A stretch of DNA of 64,000 nt from Euborellia annulipes (Eukaryota > Arthropoda > Insecta > Dermaptera > Anisolabididae): contig JAKCPI010011633.1 of NCBI GenBank assembly GCA_023213315.1, positions 86,833 to 150,832 of the forward strand, read 5' to 3'. Shown piece by piece: positions 28,301-35,454 of this stretch. Position 1 is the stretch's first letter, and each line of letters starts with the position of its first letter. The notes under the pieces are model-generated. The model saw nothing but the letters and a program-made list of their open reading frames with translations. It made no database searches and was not told the origin of the DNA. A program made the translations under genes and the position numbers.

Positions 28301-28404
28301 AATAATATCATCAACAGCACCTGATAACGATGAAAGTCTCCGGCATGGGCCAGCATAGAGTCCACATCCATCGGTGCATTGAGAGTATTTTTAGAACCAG
28401 ACAT
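1117..28404 (-). CDS. SLC22-like organic cation transporter gene, five exons (3' part beyond window)
   Basis: Seen: five minus-strand exons (28042-28404, 9856-10114, 6431-6729, 3450-3556, 1117-1346) join with GT-AG boundaries and matching phases 0, 1, 0, 2, and leave an open phase 1 at the left edge, giving 419 residues. Features in order: helix 1 at about 27-50; a large extracellular loop (57-135) with cysteines 61, 83, 103 and 126 and N-glycosylation sites at 97 and 110; MFS motif GVMADHIGRL (151-160); PESAQWL (268-274) at the end of helix 6; LFRTP (326-330) in the central cytoplasmic loop; ALQDRMGRKG (384-393), the second-half MFS signature. Known: this arrangement is typical of SLC22 carriers, 12-helix plasma-membrane proteins of about 520-570 residues, so helices 9-12 and the C-terminal tail are missing here. 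Inference: substrate is an organic cation, carnitine-like molecule or anion; the sequence does not decide which. Confidence 0.93.
1766..1945. repeat. Small inverted repeat with CGAAACGT core
   Basis: Arms at about 1766-1830 and 1880-1945 are complementary over roughly 60 bases with scattered mismatches (both contain AAAAGGCCAA and the CGTCG-TTTCGGTC block). Before GAAACG at 1884 the loop can pair GGTCA with TGACC, as stem II of a hammerhead ribozyme would. AATAAA lies just after the motif. Confidence 0.55.
2095..2170 (+). mobile_element. SINE family 2, 3' fragment
   Basis: Contains the family tail: GAATTGGCTTGAATAAATAG, then TCTAAATGGCC and ATGCCGAAAAAGATCTTAAA. The tRNA-like head is absent. 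Confidence 0.65.
3450..3556 (-). CDS. SLC22-like gene, exon 4 (cytoplasmic loop, LFRTP motif)
   Basis: A 107-base exon found by family pattern rather than by open-frame length. The acceptor is TTCTCTTTTAG, and the donor AATC|GTAAGT is close to consensus. It encodes residues 308-342 and two bases of codon 343: a Ser/Asn-rich linker, then LIGLFRTPCLRRKTLILIFK. The LF(R/K)TP-LR-KT-LI pattern is diagnostic of the SLC22 loop that leads into helix 7. Phase 0 on entry matches exon 3 and phase 2 on exit matches exon 5, which settles the splice choice for exon 5. Confidence 0.9.
4001..4610 (+). repeat. Foldback family copy: hairpin and single arm
   Basis: Starts with an 86-base hairpin (4001-4086): arms TCTGGTGTGACAGCACACAA and the complementary end GTCACACCAGA around a TTACTTTCGGTAAT centre. 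The arm then runs through blocks found in many copies of the window (TTAAAGAGCATCTAGAAAAT, AGTACTAGTAG, AATATAAAATTTCAACCTC, ACATCGAATTTTGGACATGA) and ends at CAATACTTTCTC-TATATA, where a mariner is inserted. Confidence 0.75.
4613..5120 (+). mobile_element. Internally deleted mariner transposon with intact ends
   Basis: Ends are inverted repeats, CCAGGTC-ACAATAAGTCCG on the left and its complement on the right, each flanked by TA (4611-4612, 5121-5122), the Tc1/mariner target duplication. Inside, ATG at 4792 starts MEKSEFQVLIKHCFLM, the usual mariner transposase N-terminus. After a junction and frame change, 4857-5057 encodes the C-terminus, with FSDLKRMLAGKKF, EVIAETDAYF and a final CNYVE stop. 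Full mariners are about 1.3 kb, so some 800 bases with the catalytic D,D34D region are gone. It cannot make transposase but keeps both ends. Confidence 0.88.
6431..6729 (-). CDS. SLC22-like gene, exon 3 (TM4-TM6 and PESAQWL motif)
   Basis: Encodes the last two bases of codon 208 and residues 209-307. The acceptor (TTTTTGCTTACAG) lies 10 bases into what looks like an open frame with its own ATG; that ATG is intronic. LEYMRPSRRT is the conserved segment at the cytoplasmic end of helix 4; GLNLCIGVFHTVGCLALPW and the following stretch form helices 5 and 6; PESAQWLISKGR is the family motif at the start of the large cytoplasmic loop, with Gln where most members have Arg. The donor GAG|GTAAGA is strong, phase 0. 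Confidence 0.94.
6872..7510 (+). repeat. Foldback family copy interrupted by an internal repeat cluster
   Basis: The TCTGGTGTGA hairpin lies at 6872-6968 and the arm resumes at about 7371 with TTGTTACCTTGGCAACGATT and TTAAAGAGCACGTTTAAAAA. Bases 7010-7370 between them are a cluster of related units around TGAGCGTTTTGCTCAATCGG (at about 7165 and 7269) and GGACAAAACGTTTTTG. The first and last units are inverted with respect to each other, so the cluster looks like an insertion with its own ends. Confidence 0.6.
7389..7402. promoter_or_regulatory. X-box-like palindrome inside the foldback family
   Basis: GTTACCTTGGCAAC matches the palindromic site bound by RFX factors (two half-sites split by two bases). 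A variant, GTTACAAAGGCAAC, is at 4165-4178 in the same place of another copy, and GTTACTATGGCAAC is at 20908-20921 outside this family. Motif match only; no evidence of use. Confidence 0.35.
8865..9230 (-). repeat. GC-rich repeat with CTTCGGCG hairpins and GACAGACAGGCGGAC end
   Basis: Contains GCCGCCTTCGGCGGTGGC and CTCGCCTTCGGCGAGG hairpins around GCGTAGCCTCCTGGACCCTC, then C runs and, at 9160-9180, CCGCCTGTCTGTCTG. The same blocks recur at 17160-17225, 32316-32440 and 47800-48015, and the GACGGAC repeat again at 54160-54185. The superfamily is unknown. Confidence 0.5.
9290..9441 (-). mobile_element. SINE family 1, 5'-truncated
   Basis: On the minus strand: GCTTAAATAAGAATGCCTGG, the core TGGCCTAAGTTGCCGAAAAG, TGTGAGTGTGAATGG and a poly-A end. 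The tRNA-like head is missing. Confidence 0.75.
9856..10114 (-). CDS. SLC22-like gene, exon 2 (TM2-TM4, MFS motif A)
   Basis: Encodes residues 122-207 plus the first base of codon 208. The acceptor is a T-rich tract ending CAG at 10115, and the exon opens with LDWVCEDDWK. It holds GSVIGTLGLGVMADHIGRL (helix 2 and the conserved loop 2-3) and CRVFAGLANDCNFVMMYII (helix 4). The donor at 9855 (GTATAG) is weak in its last bases, but phase 1 fits exon 3 exactly: the split codon becomes Val and gives MYIIVLEYMRP across the junction. The frame continues past the donor with non-homologous residues, as expected for read-through. Confidence 0.93.
10477..10605. repeat. Small inverted repeat
   Basis: TAGATGGAAGGTTTACTCTG in the left arm (from about 10490) is exactly complementary to the block at 10565-10590. 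Arms of about 45 bases, loop of about 20. AT-rich, no coding capacity; probably a MITE. Confidence 0.6.
11802..12058 (-). mobile_element. hAT-type MITE, CAAGGGCGGAT family
   Basis: Ends CAAGAGCGGATCCAGAGG and its partner TTGTATCCGCCC, with G runs just inside each end and the family core TCTGGTGTGACTGGTCACAC. Flanking duplications are imperfect here, so the boundaries rest on similarity to the copies at 38142 and 59363. Confidence 0.7.
12366..12730 (-). repeat. Foldback family, single arm
   Basis: On the minus strand it reads through the same blocks as the copy at 4001 (AATATAAAATTTCAACCTCA, AGTACTAATAC, ACATCGAATTTTTCACATGA) and ends next to TTTTTACTTTCTCTTACCTT. No hairpin is attached. Confidence 0.65.
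14516..14773. mobile_element. TIR element with 34-bp ends, first copy
   Basis: Left end TGGACCCTGTTATGCATTAG continues through TGTGTCAAGCGCCA; the right end is complementary with one mismatch. The 258-bp AT-rich interior is shared with the copy at 32053. The target duplication is unclear (flanks ATTAAT and ATTAAG), so the superfamily is open. Confidence 0.7.
14780..14945 (+). mobile_element. SINE family 3 copy, diverged
   Basis: Carries the head-like block with GATCGTTGCAATCAAC and CCCCGAGAAACCAG, the CGGTGGCTATCGG block, and a tail ending CCTAAATGGACCG. It matches the better copies at 34318 and 35455. Confidence 0.5.
14985..15072 (+). mobile_element. SINE family 2, 3' fragment
   Basis: TTGAATTGGCTACCAATCAA, then TTTAAATGGCC and ATGTCGAAAAGACCTTAAAT, and a poly-A run. 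The head is missing. Confidence 0.7.
16312..16497 (+). mobile_element. SINE family 2, full-length copy with target duplication
   Basis: The tRNA-like head has GCCCGTGGCCTAGTGGTAGA (A box region) and GGGTTCGCATCCC (B box), then ATGCGACAAAAATTTATTTC, the TCTAAATTGCC-ATGCCGAAAAAGACC core and an AAATAAATAAAT tail. Flanked by TTTGTATTATA on both sides (16301-16311 and 16498-16508), as expected for LINE-driven retroposition. Pol III would drive the head; this is not a functional tRNA. Confidence 0.88.
17155..17240 (-). repeat. GC-rich CTTCGCC repeat fragment
   Basis: CGGGGCTTCGCCTCCTGGAC and the following GGCGGACCCTCACC match the block at 8865-8960 and 47800-47860. Short, non-coding, in AT-rich surroundings. 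Confidence 0.45.
17242..17406 (-). mobile_element. SINE family 1, 5'-truncated
   Basis: Minus strand: GGCTTGAATAAGAATGCCTGG-like start, TGGCCTAAGATTCCGAAAAG core, TG-rich tail and poly-A. Confidence 0.7.
19413..19597 (-). mobile_element. SINE family 2, near full-length copy with target duplication
   Basis: On the minus strand: GCCCCCGGGCCTTGGTGTGA, B box GGGTTCACATCC, GAATTGGCTACCAATCAA, and TCTAAATGGCC-ATGCCGAAAAGACC. Direct repeats TTCTTTATAT flank it (19403-19412 and 19598-19607). Confidence 0.87.
19735..20792. mobile_element. hAT-type element of 1.06 kb, TAGAGACCGG family
   Basis: Inverted ends TAGAGACCGGATTTTTATGC and the complement of TGCATAGGAATCCGGTCTCTA (first 12 identical) with 8-bp duplications ATAATAAC on both sides (19727-19734, 20793-20800). 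Both subterminal regions are full of ATATGCA copies, as hAT transposase binding regions often are. No transposase frame is visible. A second hAT MITE is nested at 20121-20416. Confidence 0.88.
20121..20416 (-). mobile_element. hAT-type MITE, CAAGGGCGGAT family, nested
   Basis: Ends TAAGGGCGAATCCAGAGG and TATCCGCCCTTG; flanks AACACGAC and AACACAAC differ by one base, as an aged 8-bp duplication would. It sits inside the 19735-20792 element and is therefore younger than it. Confidence 0.82.
20793..20930. other. GC-richer patch with hairpin and X-box-like site
   Basis: Contains a GGGGGAG-TCTGCG-CTCCCCC hairpin and GTTACTATGGCAAC (20908-20921), followed by ACTGGCGCCAGT. No exon is seen. It could be regulatory; the evidence is composition and motif only. 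Confidence 0.3.
23050..23125 (-). mobile_element. SINE family 2, 3' fragment
   Basis: AAGGTCTTTTTCGGCATCGA, GGCCATTTAGACTCC and ATTTATTTCAATTGATTA are the family tail on the minus strand. Confidence 0.65.
23945..23985 (-). mobile_element. SINE family 3 core fragment
   Basis: CCCTTTTCGGCAACTGAGGC followed by CATTTAGGGGTTA is the shared core with the family 3 ending; nothing else of the element remains. Confidence 0.5.
24464..24726. mobile_element. hAT-type MITE with TTTGGTAG duplication
   Basis: Ends CAAGGGCGGATTAA and TTAATCCGCCACTG, exact 8-bp duplications TTTGGTAG (24456-24463, 24727-24734), and long G and C runs inside both ends. A family 2 SINE tail (24595-24690) is nested. Confidence 0.86.
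24740..24830 (-). ncRNA. Hammerhead-ribozyme-like motif (degenerate)
   Basis: On the minus strand CTGAGGA is followed after seven bases by GAAACGTTGACG, then by AATAAAA-type sequence. CTGANGA and GAAA are the two invariant parts of the hammerhead core, but stem II is weak. No catalysis is claimed. Confidence 0.35.
27247..27397. repeat. Small inverted repeat with CGAAACGT core
   Basis: Arms GGCAGTCAAAGCAAAACAAA (left, from about 27259) and the complementary TTTATTTTGCTTTGACTGCC. The loop contains GACGT, GGCCGAAACGTC and, just after, AATAAAG. GACGT and ACGTC can pair around the loop. Confidence 0.6.
27790..27820 (+). ncRNA. Hammerhead-ribozyme-like core
   Basis: CTGAAGA (27794-27800), then A-GG-ACA-CC as a minimal stem II, then GAAAC (27809-27813): both invariant core segments in the right order and spacing. 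Flanking stems I and III are not convincing by eye. Confidence 0.4.
28042..28404 (-). CDS. SLC22-like gene, exon 1 (N-terminus, TM1, extracellular loop)
   Basis: Encodes residues 1-121. The start ATG is the first in this frame; the protein begins MSGSKNTLNAPMDVDSMLAH, and a short acidic N-terminus before helix 1 is usual for SLC22. The loop after helix 1 holds cysteines and two NLT glycosylation sites. The exon ends ISE at a CAGAG|GTAAAG donor, phase 0. The open frame runs on for 21 codons into the intron, but those residues do not fit the family. The next exon starts with the LDWVCEDDW block, which in SLC22 proteins directly follows a (S/T)E pair, so the junction is firm. Confidence 0.93.
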
Positions 28405-28790
28405 TTTTAAATTAAATAATTAATTAGATAAAAAAAATCAACAAAAATATATATATATAAGGGTAATAGAGAAATTAGGGGCGGACGGAATGACTTGGGG
28501 TGTTTTCAAGTCAGGAGCGTCCGCGGAATTTATAAACAACGATACGTCCAGCCACTGTCATCTGGTCATTAGGAACAAAATGAAAAACAAGTCCAAAATC
28601 AAGCCGATTGAGCTCCACTGTGACAATTATTCGTGAAATGGACGGAAAGAAACACACCACGTGTGATGCTTTGTTGAAATAGAAAAAAAAAGGGGACTAA
28701 CGAAATGGTAGCATTAAGAACTGTCACAAATAGTACTAGCGAGGGTAAACGCTCTGTTGCCACTGAATGACCCAAGAGTAACTCGGGAAT
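28405..28790 (-). other. Putative 5' untranslated region of the SLC22-like gene
   Basis: Between the proposed start site and the ATG, the minus strand contains a few short upstream reading frames and no ATG in frame with the protein. A pyrimidine tract ending in AAAG at about 28672 could serve as an acceptor if a further-upstream first exon is used (see the candidate at 56337-56560). Confidence 0.4.
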
Positions 28791-28826
28791 GAACGGCGGC
28801 CAGAGGCGAGGACTTCTCTTTATAGC
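28785..28826 (-). promoter_or_regulatory. Core promoter of the SLC22-like gene (TATA box and initiator)
   Basis: On the minus strand CTATAAAG (TATAAA at 28819-28824) is followed 34 bases later by TTCATTC (28787-28793), which fits the arthropod initiator TCAKTY with A+1 at 28790. The segment 28500-28900 is clearly more GC-rich than its surroundings, and the start codon lies 386 bases downstream. The spacing is a few bases longer than the usual 30-31, and no downstream promoter element is visible. Inference from motif and position only; a second TATAAA at about 28527-28532 is an alternative. Confidence 0.5.
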
Positions 28827-28844
28827 TCGATCCCCCCTCCGCAA

Positions 28845-30976
28845 ACGCTTCAGTCCCCACTACGAGAGCAACCCTCCCTCGAAGGGGTGTCGACTATTTA
28901 CTATGAATTCACGGCGAAAATACTAGTTACAGACCAAATCGATACAACTTGAGTGTGTTTCACAATATCCCAAAAATAATAAGATAGGCTACCTATATGA
29001 ATGACAACTTTAGAAGGAACAAATTATAATTATTAATTAAAGATATCGACTAATTATTAAGAATATACAATCTACTATTAGTTCCTGTTACAATTTTACA
29101 TCTCTAAAAATGATAAATAAATAAAAATAAAATTAAACAATCGTGATTTGCTCAGGTACTAATATTTTACTGTATAACTGAATATTTTTCAATTAAATAA
29201 TTAACAAGATAAAAATTTTCTCTAAATCACTAAAACTAAATTTGATGGAGAAAAACTTATGGTATTTTTGGAATTAGGGTATCCTATATAAAAACCCAGG
29301 AATTGCTTAAAACACCCCGGTAAATTACACATTAGACAATAGAAGAGGGATTTAGTCTGTAAGAGTCCTGTACTACTCGACAAAATTTTTCATTAGTGTA
29401 ATTATATGAGGAATTTCACTAATTGAAAAAAATCTTGCCTTAATTATATTTCTATCAAAAATTTTGTTTAATCCTTTAGTTTTTTAATATTAAAATAGCA
29501 AAGGGGGAGGGGACATAAAACATCGAACATGTCATATAGCGACTAAGGGGCGTCGGGTTTAGCCTCTAGTAAATTGATATATGTAGGATGAAAAAGAATG
29601 TGAATTGTACATTTGGCAAATTGATTAAATTTAGTTGGCAATTTTGGCCTTCTCCCCCCCCCCTGAAAAATCTCTTCGCTACGCCCCTGTATATATCGTA
29701 TTTAAATTTAAGTAATGAGTATCGTGAAGAGTCTTAAGATGCCGAAGACTTAAAAAACAAAAGATAAAATAAGGGATTTTTTTAAAAAAGGCTAGATAAT
29801 TTTGTAAACAAGGTTTAATTTTTACAATCAAAGATAAAATCCCTGATGGCAAAGATTATTTTTACTTGCCCCTTAATTAGTTTTCTATTTCAATTTTTTA
29901 ACCAGTAATTTCTATAATATTCTTCTGAATTTTGTTTCCAAGATATTTTCCTTTTAGAAGAAAAAAAAATCAATATAGGAAATGATAAAATAAATATTTT
30001 TGATAGGCTATTATGGAATGCATTTTATGTTAAGTTCCTGCAAGGTAGGCAATCAACACAACTAAAGATGAATTTTTCGATTAAATAATGTTCTTGCTCA
30101 GTTGTTAAATTTACAGATAGGAAATTTTTTTACAGCATTTAATCGTTAATGTATTTGTAATTTGGGATGCCTACCTTCTTGGAATCAAACAAGGAATGCA
30201 AAATATGGAATTTAGAGGAACTAGTTTGATATGCAAAGCATTTCTCATAAATAAGAGAGAGCTACAGCCTCTGGCGCTTGTATTTCTACAGAAAAAAATA
30301 CATTCGAGCAATATTAGCATTACAAATGAATCGAAATTTTTTATAAAAATTAATAAAACATGGATTAAATTTTTAATCAATCAGTCCAAAGAAATACTTA
30401 ATCCACGCAGTTGGTCTAATTCTATTGTTTTAATTTCGGATCTTTGAACTTTAAAATTGTAACAAGTGAAAAATTATATATAGGCACGGACGGGTCCAAA
30501 GTGATTAAAATAAGTCATTATAATTACTTTGGACTACTAATATATTAGTATTAAATTCTAAAGACAAAAAAAAAAAATAAAATGTAAAAAGAGACACTTT
30601 TCAATCTTTTCAAAAATAAATGAGCTAATAGTTTAATTAATTCATGATGAATTTCCCCTTCTGTGATCGATTTTATTCTTTCCTCTTTAATACGAAGCAC
30701 GGAGTAGTCTATTTTATTCCATAAAAAAAACGAACCCTTCCGTATTTCTAACAAAGGATTTTCCTTTAGGAAATAAGCTTTGAATTTTCTTAGAAAGATT
30801 TTTTCATATGATTTTTAATTATTTATTATGATTTAATTAAAACAATTCTGCGAGGCTTTCATTTTTTATATTTAAGAGTTTAAGGTAAATAAAGTGACAT
30901 TGGAAAATTTATTATTATTATTCATTTTGATTTGGATATAACCTTGTAAATTATTTCATTTTTTTAAAGCTTATAA
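28845..30976. other. Upstream region of the SLC22-like gene
   Basis: A GC-richer, C-rich strip follows the promoter to about 28915; the rest is AT-rich. A perfect-looking hairpin, GTCCAAAGTGATTAAAATAA with its complement, is at 30494-30536. Short open frames at 30170-30760 show no family resemblance. No other feature is supported. Confidence 0.6.
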
Positions 30977-31249
30977 GCCCCCGGGTCTGGCGTAGTAGGT
31001 AGCGTGCCTACCTCCTATACCAAACGCCGCGGGTTCGGACCCAGGCAGTCCGATGATTTTATTTAAGCCATTTGGATACCAGTTGGCTTAAATAGAAATG
31101 CATCAACCCACAATAGATAATATATATTACAACGGTTATCGTCAAAAGTCTTATATGGCCTAAGTTGCCGAAAAGACTGTGTGAATGTGTGTGTGAGTGT
31201 GAGTGTGAATGAGAAAAAGTATGAATGTTTTAAAAAAAAAAAAAAAAAA
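30977..31249 (+). mobile_element. SINE family 1, full-length copy with target duplication
   Basis: tRNA-like head GGTCTGGCGTAGTAGGTAGC (A box) and GCGGGTTCGGACCC (B box), the TTTGGATACCA-GGCTTAAATAG block, the TATGGCCTAAGTTGCCGAAA core, a (TGTGAG)n stretch and poly-A. AAAGCTTAT flanks both sides (from about 30966 and 31245). Confidence 0.88.
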
Positions 31250-31564
31250 GCTTATTATTGTTGCAATTAACCAATGCCAAGCGCAGGCGACCCCGGAACG
31301 AATTTGAATCAGGGGGAGGCAAAAAGATTTTTTTTAGAAAATTAAAATAATTTAATATGTTCAAATAGTATAAAATAAATCTACTATAAAGCTAAAAAAA
31401 TTTGAAATAAAATCACAATTTTAATAAAATTAAAATTTTAAAAAATTTGCTAGTGATTTTATCAAAAGATTTTTTTTAGGCTATATAGTATATTTGTTTT
31501 ATACTATTTGGAAGGAAATAAATATTTTTAATTTTCTTATTTTAATTCATATAAAATGTTTTTA

Positions 31565-31712
31565 AGCCGGCCATTCACGATCGCTCCAAATGGATGCCAT
31601 CCATTCACTACACGATATTCATTTGTTTTCCCCACTCACGGTCAGTTTTTGGAGTGACATCGCTCCATTTTTGATTATTTTGGAAGGATGGAACGATCGT
31701 GAATGGCCGGCC
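31565..31712. mobile_element. Harbinger-like MITE, 148 bp
   Basis: Inverted ends of 23 bases with two mismatches, starting (A/G)GCCGGCCATTCACGATCG, flanked by TTA on each side. A 3-bp TWA target suits PIF/Harbinger. No coding capacity. Confidence 0.65.
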
Positions 31713-31879
31713 TTAGAAATTAGAAATACAATAGGGTCTATATAAAATATTTTGTAAAAAAATGAATTTCTTACTCTTTTAGTTTTTTTTTATTTAAAAG
31801 ATTTTATTTTTCAAAAGTAAAAATTTATCATTTTTAAAAATAAATGAAATAAAAGAAGACATATTGCCCCCTCTGCTCC

Positions 31880-32045
31880 CTCCTATAGGATGCCAGAGGG
31901 GGGGGGGCAATGTACCCTTGTCCCCTCCCCCAGTTCCGGCGCCTATGGCCAAACGCGACAAAACCTCAGGATTTGTGACCCCCAGCAATCAGGGTGTGGA
32001 ACGTCCCCCGGTAGCCATCGGTATAATGTAATTTAAAAATATCAT
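31880..32045 (+). mobile_element. SINE family 3 copy beside a MITE end
   Basis: GATTTGTGACCCCCAGCAAT, GTGTGGAACG and CCGGTAGCCATCGGTATAAT match family 3. Just before lie G and C runs and GCGCCTATGGCC, which looks like the end of a hAT-type MITE (CATAGGCGCCGGAACT). Confidence 0.55.
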
Positions 32046-32052
32046 TACTATA

Positions 32053-32315
32053 TGGACCCTGTTATGCATTAGTGTATCAAGCGCCAAAAAATATTTAAAA
32101 TTGAGTTAAGCACGGAATATTGTTTCAAATGCTATAATTAATAGTAATTTTTATGAAATATGTCCTAAAAAAATTTATATTTAATGTTACTTGCAAATTT
32201 ACAAAAAAAATGATATATAATCTAATCAAAACAATGTAAATCAGAAAAACTTTAATGTTAATTTTCTCAAATGTCGGTACCTGGCGCTTGACACACTAAT
32301 GCGTAGCAGGGCGCA
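32053..32315. mobile_element. TIR element with 34-bp ends, second copy
   Basis: The same ends and interior as the element at 14516 (TGGACCCTGTTATGCATTAG on the left, GGCGCTTGACACACTAATGC near the right), with a few changes in the last ten bases. Confidence 0.7.
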
Positions 32316-32480
32316 TATATAAAGCGCTTTTGTATTTGCTCGCCTAAGGCGATATTATTATATTAATATAACTTATATAAAAAGAGGGTTCAGGGGGCAG
32401 AGCCCCCTGGCAAGTGGTAAAGCCCGTCGAAAGGCATACCCTAAATTGCCTCAGTAGCCGAAAAAGGTTGAATGAAAAAA
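32316..32480. repeat. GC-rich repeat fragment joined to a SINE core
   Basis: GGGCAGAGCCCCCTGGCAAG and GCTCGCCTAAGGCGA match the repeat at 8865; the following TACCCTAAATTGCCTCAGTA and GCCGAAAAAGG is a family 3 SINE tail. Confidence 0.45.
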
Positions 32481-32539
32481 GCCTATTATCAGCAAATAGG
32501 AAAAAAAGGCATACTTTAAATAAAAAAATTAACTTCTTG

Positions 32540-32668
32540 TGCCAAAGATCGAAGGTTCGCATCACGTCCCTGACAAAAAGATTGAATTGGATAACAATCA
32601 ATTGAAATAAATAGGGACGGGATCTAAATGGCTTCAGATGCCTAAAAAGACCATAAACAAATTAAAAA
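32540..32668 (+). mobile_element. SINE family 2, partial copy
   Basis: B box GGTTCGCATCACG, GATTGAATTGGATAACAATC, TCTAAATGGCTTCAGATGCC and a poly-A end; the A box part is missing. Confidence 0.72.
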
Positions 32669-34239
32669 AAAAAAGAACTTATTCAAGAAGGAATTTGTGT
32701 TCACCTTTCCTTTCCCTTCTCTTCCCATTTTTAAGAGGAAATGTGATAGAGGAACGAACTATCGATATAAATTATTATTGAACATATTTTCGAAATCCAA
32801 ATTCTTATTCTTGTTTTAGCAGTAGAAAATTAACATAAAATTTATATTAGTAATAAAAGGCATTTTTGGAATTAATCGTGGCTTATTTTATTCAGTAAAT
32901 AATAATTCAAAGTAACCACAAAAAATTAGTATGATATCACCTGATCACCGCTGCAGAAATAGTGGCCGAAATTGTTAATTTATAATATTAATTACTAATG
33001 AAAATAAATCTCGAACGCAAATGGCCCTGGTAGCTGAAGCGCCCTCCAATCTCTCTAAATCTCGATTAATACCAAAAAAATTCTTTCACTTACAGATATA
33101 TACTATTAATAATAATAATAAATTTATTCGAAGATCCAGGGATTACTATTGTATTTATAAGGAAATAAAATTATTGTTTTTTATTTCTCATTATATGAAT
33201 TGAAAAAAATAGCAAATAGATTCAACCCAGACGGAGATGTTTATTTTGATTTTGTCTTTATTTCGCACTGTTGTTTATATATATAGCCTGTATAAATTTC
33301 ATGTGTGATGCAGGCTTAACTTAGCATGGCTATATCGCGTGCCAAGAGATAATTATATACTATATATTCTACCAAGTAAAACAATAGATATTATATTTTT
33401 AAAAATAGTAACTTAAAATTTCTAGATATTTCTTTACTTTTATATGGAAGATACTAAATGGTATATAACAAAAAAAAAAAAAATTAAATCAGTAAATATT
33501 AAAGATAACTTCTTCAGGGGAATTTTTTTAAATTACTGCAGTAGGTTAATATTAATATTTGATATGAAAAATTTTTTTGGGGTCAATGAAGAATAAGAAA
33601 TGTCAAATCCAAATGTTAAGAAAATATGGGAATAGGATTTTTAACAAAAATATATTTTCTTAAAATGACCTCTTGAAAAGGAAGTTGGCAAAATTGTTTT
33701 ATTAAGTCGTACAGTATATGTATGATTGTTATCTTAGAAAATGTATATCAACAACAAAATGCTGAGTGAGGAGTGAGGCCAAATAAGCAAATATTGTATA
33801 AAAAAATGATTCTTAGGTTATGTGGATTTTTAACTTTGCCCACCAATCTTAGGTTGGGTAGGTAAAGTTAATGTAATCGTAAAAAAATCGAAATTGAACT
33901 GAAGCTGCTTTGGTGCGTAACTTTTGTCTATTATACTAAATACTAAATAAACTGATCTACTGATTGAGAGGGTTTTTCCTAAAAAAAAAAAACAAATTTC
34001 AATTTTTAATTTGATAAGGGTACACTCTATGCTAAGATTCGAAGGAAGTTCTATTTGTATTTTTTAGGGAGATTTTTAAATTTTTTAAAAATTTTTCAGA
34101 TGTTTGTCAACTAAAACAAAATGCAATTAAGGTTCCAAATAGGCCTATGCATTTAGATGCACAATAAGATTTCCCTGAATGAATATATTATTCGAAACCT
34201 AGACAAAAAAAAAAAAAAACTGAGTGTCATCAGGCTTTT
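32669..34239. other. AT-rich intergenic stretch
   Basis: I see no gene or repeat family here, only A/T runs and short inverted matches. Confidence 0.6.
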
Positions 34240-34837
34240 GGGGTCGTCCACATATTACGTAACGCCTTTTTTGACAATATTCTAGTCCCCCCTGTCAGTT
34301 TTTTTTTTTAATTTAAAAAAAAAACCTTTTCGGCTACAGAGGCCATTTAGGGGTGATAAATTTATTTATTTATTGAAATTATCAATGGCTACCGGGTGGC
34401 GTACCACACGCTGATTGCCCGGGGTCACCAATCCCGAGCTTTCGCCGTGCTTGGCATCACTTAACCGCAACGATTGTGGTGACTGTTGCTCTTCTCCGTT
34501 GCCAGCCCCCCCCCCCCGTGTCACACTTAGTCACATGCAACCCCCTACAAATATTATGTCATAACATAGACCCCCCCCCCCCCGAAACAGAAACTTGTTT
34601 TTAAACTTTTTCTTAAAATTTCCTATTATATACAAAATTCATATATTTTACCTTTTTTTTTTTTTTTAGTAGGCGAGTCTCATCCCATCTTTTCAAACTC
34701 AAAAAATTTTATAAATTCAACTTTGAATTGTTATGTCATGGTTAGAGAAACCCCCTGGTCTCCATGTGACAATTAGTAACGTTTCGGCCAGACCCCTTCC
34801 CTCCCCCTAACGGATTACGTAATATATGGACGACCCC
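34240..34837. mobile_element. DNA transposon derivative, GGGGTCGTCC ends
   Basis: The left end GGGGTCGTCCACATATTACG matches the complement of the right end in all but one of the first 22 bases. It is 598 bp, with long C runs, no transposase, and a family 3 SINE nested at 34318-34505. Ends of this kind are common in animal genomes; the flanks (TTTT) do not settle the superfamily. Confidence 0.7.
34318..34505 (-). mobile_element. SINE family 3 copy, nested
   Basis: Minus strand: GTTGCGGTTAAGTGATGCCA, AAGCTCGGGATTGGTGACCC, GGTAGCCATTG, then CCTAAATGGCCTCTGTAGCC and GAAAAGG. No clear B box is visible in the head. Confidence 0.7.
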
Positions 34838-35139
34838 TTTTAAAGAAATTGTATTAATTATGGTGTCTATATGGTATCTATATGGTAGGGCTGTGCAAAT
34901 AATCTTAAGTCGTTCATTATCAAGAAATTCCCACACTCTCTTATCATTACAAGTTATTGCTTTTTCCCAGGGAAAACAGGTAAGAGTTTTTTCCTCTTAG
35001 GGCTTATCGTTTGCTTCTATATTCAGACTAAAAAACAATTTGCAGTCTAAATGGCACTAAAAGACCGTGAGAAATTAAAATTTTTTGATTTTAATAGCAT
35101 AAATTATTAAGGTAACTGGGATTAAAACATTTATGTGTA

Positions 35140-35262
35140 CTTGGAGAAAAGGGTTCGCATCCCATCTCATGCGATAAAAATTTATTTCCTTTGAATTTGC
35201 TACCAATCAAATGAAATATTAATACTAAATAGAGATGGAGTCTACATGACCTTAATAAAATA
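35140..35262 (+). mobile_element. SINE family 2, partial copy
   Basis: GGGTTCGCATCCCATCTCAT, AAAATTTATTTCCTTTGAAT, GCTACCAATCAAATG and a shortened core ending TACATGACCTTAATA. Confidence 0.68.
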
Positions 35263-35282
35263 AAAATAAAAGTTTATATGGG

Positions 35283-35436
35283 CCTTGGCCATAGCAGGAA
35301 GAGTATTCGCCTTTTGTGCTAGGGATGAAGAGTTTATATTGTGTCTCATGTAACAATTTAATTGGCTACCAATAAATTGAAATAAATAGAGACGGATTCT
35401 AAATGGTCTCCGAAAAAGACCTTAAAAAATAAATTA
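35283..35436 (+). mobile_element. SINE family 2, near full-length but diverged
   Basis: Head GGCCTTGGCCATAGCAGGAA, a decayed B box, AATTGGCTACCAATAAATTG and TCTAAATGGTC-CCGAAAAAGACC, then A-rich. It lies directly after another partial copy in the same orientation. Confidence 0.7.
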
Positions 35437-35454
35437 AAAAAAAAGGTTTATATG

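Noticed and set aside
28599..28844. 81-codon minus-strand frame upstream of the transporter
   Set aside because: It spans the TATA box and proposed start site, starts upstream of them, and resembles no protein; better read as promoter and 5' UTR.
30977..31060. tRNA gene candidates at SINE heads (also 16312, 46546, 49176, 60930)
   Set aside because: A and B boxes are present, but each is followed by the SINE body, core and poly-A and flanked by target duplications; cloverleaf stems are poor.
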